From Nitriliruptoraceae bacterium (lineage in GTDB: Bacteria; Actinomycetota; Nitriliruptoria; Nitriliruptorales; Nitriliruptoraceae), in NCBI GenBank assembly GCA_007134165.1, contig SLLJ01000150.1, positions 1-11,309 of the forward strand: 11,309 nucleotides of DNA. The letters are read 5' to 3'. Both the position numbers and the translations under genes were made by a program. This document shows, piece after piece, positions 1-6,041 of the stretch. Numbering within the stretch: the first letter of the stretch is position 1; the number at the start of each line of letters is the position of its first letter. Under the pieces are notes generated by a model. The model had not been told where the DNA came from and ran no database searches. It saw only the letters and a program-made list of their open reading frames with translations.

Positions 1-347
1 AGCCCTCGCAATTCGCGCATCGTGGCGGCGATGGTGCCAGCCGCCGCGCACCAACAGCGTTCCGCGCCTCTCGGCGGTTGCTGCCGAGGGTTTCTGGGTC
101 CTTGAGCCCAGGTGGGTGGCTGCAGGTTCCCGGCCACCGACGACTTGTGGTTGACCTGGCACACCGGCGGTGCCGTGCTTGCGTGGCGGGGCGCGGTGGC
201 CGCGACCGGCAAACCGCTGGTATCGACCGCTGGCTGTGCTGAACGGCTGAACGAGTGGACTACGGTGACGCCCGACTATCGAGGAGTGCGACCAGCTGCA
301 CGCGACGTTCTCCTCGCCGGACGCCGTCAAGGACGAAGGAATCCGTC
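1..347. other. Leading stretch without a recognisable gene
   Basis: I see no protein family in any frame here. An 80-codon plus-strand frame from 112 is open but its translation is Trp/Arg/Ala-rich and matches nothing I recognise; it also runs through the start of the next gene. The only structure I can support is the terminator-like hairpin at 68-93. The last bases before 348 carry the ribosome-binding site of the GlsB-like gene. Confidence 0.4.
68..93 (+). terminator. Terminator-like hairpin
   Basis: CTCGGC at 70-75 pairs with GCCGAG at 83-88 across a 7-base loop. The stem extends outward by one G-T and one C-G pair, and a short T run (91-93) follows. The shape resembles an intrinsic terminator for a plus-strand gene ending left of the window, but the T run is short and no such gene is visible, so this is inference from structure only. 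Confidence 0.3.
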
Positions 348-614
348 GTGCTGATCCTTGTGCTCCTCGCTGTCGGCATGGCCATCGGCTGGGCCGCCCA
401 GCTCATCCTGGGAGCGTCACGGGCGACCGTCGACTGGACACTGGCGCTCGTCGCAGGGGTGCTCGGCTCGTTCGTCGGCGGGATGATCGGGTCGCTGCTC
501 TCCGGGGACGGGCTCGACGTGCGACCCTCCGGAATCATCGGGTCGCTGGTCGGCGCGATCATCGTCGTGCTCGTCTGGCAGCGCGTGATCGCGCCGCGCC
601 GGGCACGCCGCTGA
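348..614 (+). CDS. GlsB/YeaQ/YmgE-family small membrane protein
   Basis: This 88-residue protein is almost entirely hydrophobic. It has three predicted membrane segments: about residues 2-22, 27-50 and 63-82, the last rich in Val/Ile and ending in an Arg-rich tail. Glycine-rich turns (AIGWAAQLILG, GVLGSFVGGMIGSLL, GSLVGAIIVV) and the total length match the transglycosylase-associated/GlsB family of general-stress membrane proteins, whose molecular role is unclear. I chose the GTG at 348 because GAAGGA lies 7-8 bases upstream. The longer in-frame ATG at 255 would add an unlikely Arg/Ser-rich leader. It stands alone: no co-directional gene follows within 500 bases. Family assignment rests on the three-helix pattern and is fairly secure; function is not. 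Confidence 0.85.
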   Translation: MLILVLLAVGMAIGWAAQLILGASRATVDWTLALVAGVLGSFVGGMIGSLLSGDGLDVRPSGIIGSLVGAIIVVLVWQRVIAPRRARR

Positions 615-1116
615 GTCCCGCTCGGGCGAACCTGGCCAGACCCATCCTCTCTCCCCGCACCGCGGCCGTGTCCGTCGTTGCTGCCGCCGCGGTGAGCGGG
701 CCTCCGAGCTGACGGGCAAGGTCGCGGAACGGGCCGGGCGCCCGGCTCGTCACCAGGTCGTCGCACGAACCGATGTGCAGCCTGGCGTCACGGCCGGGTG
801 CTGCCGGCCACGTCCGTACGAGCGAGGACGCCTGGCACGTCGCCGACGATGGAGACGGCGGCGGCGGCCGACCACAGCGCGTCGGCGCATGATCCCGACC
901 GGCTCGGTCGAGCGGATCCTGCGCAGCGTGGCCGGCGTTGGTCGCGCGCCCGCTCGGCGTGCTACGGACCGCCGGAGTCGCCCGAAGTCACGGTGATGTC
1001 GTGCGGCCGGGGTTGCTGGCAGACGATCCGAAACAGCACCGAGTCCTCGCAAGCCGACGTCGGTGCGCCAACCTCGCACGGTAGGGTCAAGACCTTGCCT
1101 CGGGTGAAGGGTCGTC
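615..1116. other. About 500 bases with no supported gene
   Basis: Several frames are open on both strands, as expected at this GC content, but all give Arg/Ala/Pro-rich translations typical of shadow frames. A minus-strand frame around 640-830 reads somewhat more like protein, with no family I can name and no plausible start. Given the broken genes elsewhere in the window, this could be an older relic. The last dozen bases hold the GAAGG ribosome-binding site of the VOC gene. Confidence 0.35.
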
Positions 1117-1545
1117 GTGGACATCGAGTTCGTCGCGAGCTTCTCGCCGATCGTCGAGGACCTCGGCAGCGCTCGCAACTTCTACGCAGGGGTACTCGGC
1201 ATCGACTTCGAAGGCGGCGAGGAGGACTCCGCGTTCACGGAACGCCTCGACGGCGTCAAGCACCTGGGTCTGTGGCCGTTGTCGGCGGCCGCCGAGGCGT
1301 GCTTCGGTACGCCGAGCTGGCCTGGCGATCTCCCTCGGCCGCAGGCGAGCATCGAGTTCGAGGTGGTCGACGTCTCGGCAGCTGCGGCGGAGCTCCTCGA
1401 CGGGGGGCATCAGCTGCTGCATGGGCCGCGCACGGAGCCCTGGGGCCAGACGGTCGCTCGGCTTCTCAGTGCGGACGGGCTGCTGGTCGCGGTCTGTCAC
1501 ACGCCGCACCTGCGCGATGGCCGGAAGCTGACCGACATCGTTTGA
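1117..1545 (+). CDS. VOC (glyoxalase/bleomycin-resistance fold) family protein
   Basis: The 142-residue protein has the paired beta-alpha-beta-beta-beta layout of vicinal-oxygen-chelate proteins. The opening strand and helix read FSPIVEDLGSARNFYAGVLG (residues 9-28), a typical VOC start. The second module begins near ASIEFEVVDV (about 77-86), followed by a helix (AAAAELLDGG) and a C-terminal strand ending VAVCHTP. Members are metal-dependent lyases, isomerases or dioxygenases, or ligand-binding resistance proteins; the substrate here cannot be told. The first-strand metal His expected in glyoxalase-type members is not obvious, so the protein may bind rather than catalyse. The GTG start is supported by GAAGG about 6 bases upstream. 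Length is normal for the family and the frame is intact, unlike several neighbours. Confidence 0.8.
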   Translation: MDIEFVASFSPIVEDLGSARNFYAGVLGIDFEGGEEDSAFTERLDGVKHLGLWPLSAAAEACFGTPSWPGDLPRPQASIEFEVVDVSAAAAELLDGGHQLLHGPRTEPWGQTVARLLSADGLLVAVCHTPHLRDGRKLTDIV

Positions 1546-1860
1546 GACCGACGACGGCTCGTTTCGGGGCGTCGCGACCGCGCAGGCTGTTCGCTCATCA
1601 TCACGGTTCTCGGAGGGCGGTTCGAGGATGCGGGGCTGGTCGAGAACGGAACCCTGTGGCGCAACTCGCGCCTCGATGTCGACCGGAGCCTGCTGCGTGA
1701 CGTCGGAGATCGCGGTGACGGAGCGGCGAGCACCTCCCGAAGGCAGGGTCACCGCGCCGAGGCTCTGCGCGAAGACGATCCGGCATGGGCGCGTGCATGA
1801 TCACGGCGAAGCGCTGGCGGGGCACCTCAAACGGGCATGTCCGCTGGGTCTCGTCAGCCG
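1546..1860. other. Gap with an open, protein-like frame but no identified gene
   Basis: The frame of the VOC gene stays open for 84 codons past its TGA, to a stop at 1798-1800. Part of it (about 1615-1720) reads GGRFEDAGLVENGTLWRNSR, which looks more like protein than the surrounding shadow frames. I do not recognise it and see no convincing start or ribosome-binding site. It may be a relic or chance. The rest of the gap holds the region downstream of the minus-strand cyclase-like relic. Confidence 0.3.
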
Positions 1861-2775
1861 TCAGTTCGTCGTTGGTGCGATCGGCGTGCCGCTTCCTCCC
1901 TTGGAGCTGCCGAGCTTGGTCACGTCGACGTCGGCGATCTCGTCGGTCAGGCCCTCGAAGCAACGCACGACCGCTGCCAGCGACGCACGACCGCTGCCAG
2001 TAACGCGGTCGCGGTGGGTGAAGGCGCCTTCTTCTGGCCGAACGAGTACCCGGCGAACCCGCGGTAGACGGACCGTGGGGTCACCGTCCCGTCCGGCGCC
2101 ACGTCGTGGGCGACGAGGCACGCCACCAGTTCGGCCAGCGACCGGCGGTCGGCGTCGCAACCGTCCCTCCACAGGGCTGGGTAGTGGCCGAGCGTGTCGA
2201 GCGTCGCGTCGGCGCCATACCACAGCGGCGGCCACTTCACGGCCTTGAACCTCGACCCGTGACCGAACTGGTAGGGCAGGTGATCACCGCGGTTGCGCCA
2301 CCCGTCCAACACGGTCCTGGCCGCCTCCAGCGGGTGTGGTGGCCGCTGCGAATCTGGGAGGCGTGAGAAGGCTCGAAGGGTTTCGAGCGTGACCTGCGGG
2401 CACACGTCGCGCTTGCGGCCGGGTCCGCGCCAGCGAACTCCAGCGCGGCTCGGGGTGCCCAGGTGCACGGCCGAAGGAGTGGAAGCGGCCGTCCTCATTC
2501 TGGTGCGCGTACAGCAGGTCCACCGCCTGGTCGACACGGTCGTCATCGCCGGCCCGCAGGCCCAGGTCCGCGACGAAGGCCAGGATGTTCGGCAGGTAGG
2601 CCGGGCTCTCGTGTCCCGACACGACCTCGTCGCGTCCCCATGTGGGCAGGGCATCCTCCAGGCTGGTGACCATCGGGCTCGCGACCGCCGCATCACGTGC
2701 GACACGCACCTCGGGATGGCCCTCGGCCAGGCCGTGCAACTCGGCGAGGGTCACCCACCGGGCCGGGGCTTCGTC
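1861..2775 (-). pseudogene. Broken terpene-cyclase/prenyltransferase-repeat-like protein
   Basis: Three minus-strand pieces in alternating frames read as one protein. The first (2775-2431) contains WVTLAELHGLAEGHPEV, SGHESPAYLPNILAFVADLG and VDLLYAHQNEDGRFHSFGR; the last resembles the Gln/Asp-Gly repeat of squalene-cyclase/prenyltransferase alpha-alpha toroids. The frame then switches near 2425-2436 to GPGRKRDVCPQVTLETLRAF, KWPPLWYGADATLDTLGHYP and YRGFAGYSFGQKKAPSPTAT. A 20-bp tandem duplication at 1961-2000 throws that frame out again. With one copy removed it continues as VVRCFEGLTDEIADVDVTKL to a TGA at 1861. From memory, relatives carry extra sequence at the first switch, so an internal deletion is likely there (inference). 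The N-terminus beyond 2775 cannot be traced. Function is unknown; the fold assignment is moderate, the frame damage clear. Confidence 0.65.
1961..2000. repeat. 20-bp tandem duplication that shifts a reading frame
   Basis: Copies 1961-1980 and 1981-2000 are identical except at their second base (A in the first, G in the second). Because 20 is not a multiple of 3, the extra copy changes the frame of the minus-strand cyclase-like gene. Removing either copy joins ALLAAVVR directly to CFEGLTDEIADVDVTKLG, restoring a sensible C-terminus. This is read directly from the sequence. Confidence 0.95.
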
Positions 2776-3048
2776 GCAGAATCCTCGACCAAGTCCGCCC
2801 GCTGCGCGACGGGTGTGCGGGGACGGCGCCCAGCTGCGGGTCGCTGCACGAGCCGAGCGTTCGCGGAACGGTTCTCGACCCGCGCGGCAACTTCCGTGGG
2901 GTTCTGGGTGGCAGCGGCCCTCGGACCAGGCGCCGGCAATCACGGTTCTGGGTCAGCTCGAGCGGACGGGCAGGTCGCGACTCCCGTCCGAAAGACGATC
3001 GGGCTGTGCGTGACCGTCGGCGTGACGCGATCAGGGTGGGGCGACGAG

Positions 3049-3500
3049 CTACCCGCCGGTGGCGCCGTCCACGGACTCGCGCAGGAGGTCGGCATGGCCG
3101 TTGTGCCGGGCGTACTCCTCGATCATGTGGCACGGGACCGCTCGACCGCAGCGTGCCACAGCGTGCGCAGCGCGTCCGGCGTGTCGTGCGCGGCCGAGTT
3201 GAAGTCCCCGTCGTTGTCGGCATCCCAGTCGACGGTGTTCCACGGCGTCCCGAGGTCGCGGCCGTGCAGCCGCCAGGTGAACCAATGGTCCTCCACGAGG
3301 GCCATGTGCTTGAGCAGGCCACCGAGCGTCATCGTCGAGGGACCGAGGGTGGCCCGCAGCCCCTGGGCACCCAGTCCGTCGCACTTCCAGGCCAGCGTTG
3401 CGCGCTGGTGGTCGAGGAAGGCGCAGAGCATCGTGAGGTCATCGCCTACGAGCGGAGGTTCAGGGCGTCCGTGTTCATCCATGTCGGTCAGGGCACGCAC
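3049..3500 (-). pseudogene. Broken DinB-family (DUF664-type) protein
   Basis: The N-terminal part starts at GTG 3500, with GAGGA 6 bases upstream (ATG 3482 is the alternative). It reads through DEHGRPEPPL, LDHQRATLAWKCDGL and TMTLGGLLKHMALVEDHWF, characteristic of the actinobacterial DinB/DUF664 four-helix family of putative metal- and thiol-dependent transferases. His65 and His72 are candidate metal ligands. At about 3129-3135 this frame runs into a stop after VERSRA. The next base register begins CHMIEEYARHNGHADLLRES, the family's conserved C-terminal helix with its His ligand. Intact relatives have roughly 35-40 residues between these blocks (recalled, not measured), so the third helix appears deleted together with a frame change. 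The gene cannot make a normal product. It lies beside, and co-directional with, the cyclase-like relic. Confidence 0.85.
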
Positions 3501-3747
3501 CTCCGGTCCTCACCAGACCCATCGTGCGGGTCACCCCAGGTGCAGACAATGGGTCGCCGGTCGGTTGCTGCTCGGTGTGCTGACCGTTGGCTTCGAGCCG
3601 GCGCGTGTTCACGGCATTCCTGCACGGATGCCGGCGACCAACGGACTCGCGGGCCCGACGCGGCGCTCCCTCGGCAGCTCGTGGGTGCGGATCGTGGAAC
3701 CGTTCCGGCGGTCGCGGCGTCCCACCGGGCGGTCGAGGTGAGGGGTC
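3501..3747. other. Intergenic region between divergent DinB relic and serpin gene
   Basis: This stretch should hold the promoters of both neighbours. I see no protein-like frame and no convincing -35/-10 pair. A perfect small palindrome, GGAACcGTTCC at 3696-3706, lies about 40 bases before the serpin start and could be an operator half or chance. GAGGTGA at 3735-3741 is the serpin ribosome-binding site. Confidence 0.3.
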
Positions 3748-4992
3748 GTGATGCGCGGCTCGAAGGTCGTTGGCTGTGTGGTGTCGGTCGCGTTGGTCGC
3801 GACGGCGTGTGGCGGCGGGGGCGATGCGCCACGGCAGGATGCTGGCGGTGACGAGATCGCGGTCGAGTTGGCGGGCAGCCTGTCGCCTCACGAGGCGGCT
3901 GCTGCGGCTGAAGGGGTGAGCGCGTTCGGGTTCGACCTGCACCGTGCGGTCGCAGAACCGGGTGAGAACACGGTGACCTCGCCGCTGTCGGCCGCGGTGC
4001 TGCTGGCGATGGTGGCTGCCGGTGCCGGCGGGTCCACCGCCCAGGAGATGGTCGAGGTGCTTCGTCTCGAGGATGCCCGGGACACCCGCTACGCCGCGCT
4101 GCTGGCCGATCTCACCGGTCAGAGCGAGGTGACGTTGGGACTCGCGAACTCGTTGTGGGCGGCGCAGGGCTACCCGTTCGAGGACGACTACCTCACCTTC
4201 GTGCGCGACACGTTCGGGGCCACGCTCGATGAGGTGGACCTCGGCGCGCAGCAGACCGCGGACCGGATCGACGACTGGGTCGTCGAACGCACCGAGGGGC
4301 TGATCGAACAGATCACGGAGGACCTGGGCCTTCCGAACCCGCAGGCGGTGCTGGTGCTGCTCAACGCCGTGTACTTCCGCGGGACCTGGACGATCACGTT
4401 CGACGAAGCCGAGACGCGTGATGCGCCGTTCCGCCTTGCCGACGGCAGCCACATCGAGGTGCCGATGATGCACCGCACCGACCCGGAGCTTCAGACCGTG
4501 TCCGGTGAGGGGTTCACCATGATCCGGCTGCCCTACGGCGAGGATGAGCGGTTCGGGATGGAGGTGCTGCTGCCCGACGAGGACGTGGCGCTCGACGACC
4601 TGCTCTTCGACCTCGACTTCGACATCTGGCAGGAGACGGTCAGCCAACTGGCGCCCACGACGTTGTCGCAGCTGGGGTTGCCGCGCTTCGAGCTCGAGTG
4701 GGATGCGGAACTGAACGACGCGCTGCAAGAGCTCGGGATCGTCGCCGCGTTCGGTGGTGGGGACTTCACGCCGATGTCGTCGGCGAACCCGTGGCTGGAC
4801 ACGGTCGTGCAGAAGACCTACCTGCGCGTCGACGAGCAAGGCACCGAGGCCGCTGCCGTCACCGGCGGGGTCATGGTCGAGACCGCCGGTCCGCCGCCGC
4901 TGCTCGTGGACCGGCCGTTCGCGTTCACCGTCAGCGACCGTGAGACCGGAACGATCCTGTTCCTCGGCACCGTGCACGATCCGCGGTCCTGA
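3748..4992 (+). CDS. Serpin-family protease inhibitor, predicted lipoprotein
   Basis: The 414-residue protein has the full serpin fold. The N-terminus (MMRGSKVV, hydrophobic to residue 20, then ATA-Cys21 and a Gly-rich stretch) looks like a lipoprotein signal, so the inhibitor is probably tethered outside the membrane. Serpin landmarks include VTSPLSAAVLLAMVAAGAGG, NAVYFRGTW (206-214), LPYGEDERFGMEVLLP, LPRFELEWDAELNDALQELG and the C-terminal VDRPFAFTV. The reactive-centre hinge EQGTEAAAVTGG starts at E363. Small residues at P12-P10 and Thr at P14 and P8 are the pattern of inhibitory, not merely structural, serpins. Counting as in alpha1-antitrypsin puts P1 at Thr379 and P1' at Ala380. GAGGTGA at 3735-3741 serves GTG 3748 or ATG 3751. 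The target protease is unknown; an elastase- or subtilisin-like enzyme would fit Thr at P1 (inference). Confidence 0.95.
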   Translation: MMRGSKVVGCVVSVALVATACGGGGDAPRQDAGGDEIAVELAGSLSPHEAAAAAEGVSAFGFDLHRAVAEPGENTVTSPLSAAVLLAMVAAGAGGSTAQEMVEVLRLEDARDTRYAALLADLTGQSEVTLGLANSLWAAQGYPFEDDYLTFVRDTFGATLDEVDLGAQQTADRIDDWVVERTEGLIEQITEDLGLPNPQAVLVLLNAVYFRGTWTITFDEAETRDAPFRLADGSHIEVPMMHRTDPELQTVSGEGFTMIRLPYGEDERFGMEVLLPDEDVALDDLLFDLDFDIWQETVSQLAPTTLSQLGLPRFELEWDAELNDALQELGIVAAFGGGDFTPMSSANPWLDTVVQKTYLRVDEQGTEAAAVTGGVMVETAGPPPLLVDRPFAFTVSDRETGTILFLGTVHDPRS

Positions 4993-4998
4993 TCATCG

Positions 4999-5017
4999 CG
5001 TGGACCCGGCTGCCACG
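4999..5017 (+). terminator. Weak hairpin after the serpin gene
   Basis: CGTGG (4999-5003) and CCACG (5013-5017) can pair across a 9-base loop, 7 bases after the serpin stop. There is no T run, and the structure lies just before the ribosome-binding site of the next ORF, so it is a weak candidate at best. Confidence 0.15.
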
Positions 5018-5031
5018 ACACGAGGAGGCCG

Positions 5032-5490
5032 ATGCGTTCCAAGCGCATGCGGCAGGCCGCAGGGGCGGTCCTCGTTGCTCCGGTCGGTGCCCTCGACCGC
5101 TCGAAGGACGCCGAACCCGTCACGGCTCTCGAGCGCGGCGCCGCCGACCCCATCGAACGAGCCACGAACCGGCACCACCCGAGCTGGAAACGCGGTGTCA
5201 CCGTGGAGGTCGTCGGGGTTCCTGATGCCGTGGCCCCTGGGGTCGTGGCCGACGATGACGCCGATCGGCTGGACCCCGCGGCCCCCGTCCACGACGGCGA
5301 CACCGGTGAGCCCGGCGACCACGCCGAGGAAGCGTCCGCCGGTCAGGCATCCGCGGTGCGTGCCGCGGCGGGTGCGCTTGCCGCCGCACTCGGGGTGTCG
5401 CCCGCTCGAGAGTCGGTCAGGGTGACGGGTGGTGGTTGGCCGGTCTCGAGTGCGAGGAGCCACGTTTTGCGGGCGAGCCCCCAGGCGTAG
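5032..5490 (+). CDS. Hypothetical ORF, possibly a decayed secreted inhibitor
   Basis: The start is the best argument for a gene: GAGGAGG sits 3 bases before the ATG at 5032, 39 bases after the serpin stop, as in a two-gene operon. The N-terminus MRSKRMRQAAGAVLVAPVGAL resembles a short export signal. The middle reads GVTVEVVG, then VVADDDADRLD, then DGDTGEPG. Spacing and flavour recall chagasin-type (I42) cysteine-protease inhibitors, but the hallmark NPTTGY loop is absent (VPDAVAPG stands there). The second half is Ala-rich, and the last 148 bases overlap the antisense 3' end of the methyltransferase gene. That suggests the original stop was lost by a frameshift. Either this is a degraded inhibitor gene or a chance ORF; I do not claim a function. 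Confidence 0.35.
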   Translation: MRSKRMRQAAGAVLVAPVGALDRSKDAEPVTALERGAADPIERATNRHHPSWKRGVTVEVVGVPDAVAPGVVADDDADRLDPAAPVHDGDTGEPGDHAEEASAGQASAVRAAAGALAAALGVSPARESVRVTGGGWPVSSARSHVLRASPQA

Positions 5491-5915
5491 CCGCCGAGCG
5501 TCCCGTCAGCGGCGACGACCCGGTGGCAGGGCACGATGATCGACACCGGGTTGTTGCCGTTGGCCGTACCGACCGCACGTGAGGCGGTGGGCTGTCCGAT
5601 CCGGGCGGCCAGCTCGCCGTAGCTGATGGTCTGGCCGTAGGCGATGGCGCGCAGCGCAGCCCACACCCGGCGTTGGAAGTCGGTGCCGTCGAGATCCAGG
5701 TCGAGATCGAACCGGGTCCGGACTCCGGCGAAGTACTCGTCGAGTTGGTCGCGGACGTGCGCGAACCCGCCGGGGTCAGCCAGCCAGTCTGGCTCGGGCG
5801 ATGGGGCGCGGGCGTGGTCGGCGAGGAAGAGGCCGGACAGCCCTGCGTCCGTCCCGACAAGCAGGATGCGCCCGAGCGGGCTGTGGGTGTGGGCGTAGCG
5901 TGTGGGTGTGTTCAT
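5343..5915 (-). CDS. ogt: Methylated-DNA-[protein]-cysteine S-methyltransferase (Ogt/AdaB type)
   Basis: This enzyme moves alkyl groups from O6-alkylguanine (and O4-alkylthymine) in DNA to its own cysteine, a suicide repair reaction. The 190-residue protein carries the active-site block IIVPCHRVV with acceptor Cys130. Before it come the helix-turn-helix region (FQRRVWAALRAIAYGQTISYGELAARIG) and ASRAVGTANGNNPVSIIVPC; after it come the GGYAWGLARKTWLLALE region and an Ala-rich tail of about 35 residues, longer than usual. I chose ATG 5915, giving MNTPTRYAHTHSPLGRILL; the frame is open to 6350, but the extra upstream residues look non-coding. No strong ribosome-binding site is visible. It is divergent from the Ada-AlkA fusion, an arrangement consistent with a shared adaptive response. 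In mycobacteria the equivalent pair is adaA-alkA fusion plus ogt (established knowledge). Confidence 0.95.
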   Translation of the reverse strand: MNTPTRYAHTHSPLGRILLVGTDAGLSGLFLADHARAPSPEPDWLADPGGFAHVRDQLDEYFAGVRTRFDLDLDLDGTDFQRRVWAALRAIAYGQTISYGELAARIGQPTASRAVGTANGNNPVSIIVPCHRVVAADGTLGGYAWGLARKTWLLALETGQPPPVTLTDSRAGDTPSAAASAPAAARTADA

Positions 5916-6041
5916 GCCGGTGAGCCTGCCGCCACGAGAGACGCGCTGCTGGCCGTATCCGGACAGGCTTCTCGCAGCCGTGATCATCGCCTCGGCACGA
6001 CGGCAACGACCGGCAGGCGTGTCCGGATCCGGCCGGACAGC
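5916..6041. promoter_or_regulatory. Divergent promoter region with candidate Ada operator
   Basis: These 126 bases separate two divergent repair genes and should contain both promoters. TGTCCGG (6020-6026) and CCGGACA (6033-6039) form a perfect 7-bp inverted repeat around a 6-base spacer, ending 2 bases before the GTG at 6042. A second CCGGACAG, preceded by AT, occurs at 5959-5966. Repeated half-sites in a region controlled by an AraC-type protein are what one would expect of its binding sites, but the repeat is unlike the E. coli Ada box and this remains inference. Confidence 0.4.

Noticed and set aside
798..1700. A 300-codon plus-strand frame overlapping the VOC gene
   Set aside because: It reads the VOC gene out of frame with an Arg/Ala-rich translation. 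The VOC frame has motifs and a ribosome-binding site.
2293..3741. A 482-codon plus-strand frame across the cyclase-like and DinB relics
   Set aside because: It is the antisense of both relics, and the family motifs lie on the minus strand. Its length is a consequence of high GC content.
3475..4977. A 500-codon open frame on the minus strand, antisense to the serpin
   Set aside because: It mirrors the serpin's codon structure, giving an Arg/His/Val/Gln-rich translation with no domain. The serpin on the plus strand has clear family motifs.
5673..6041. N-terminal extension of the Ada-AlkA fusion from the first open start
   Set aside because: It would overlap the methyltransferase gene antisense, and the added sequence has no Ada character. 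GTG 6042 fits the domain boundary.
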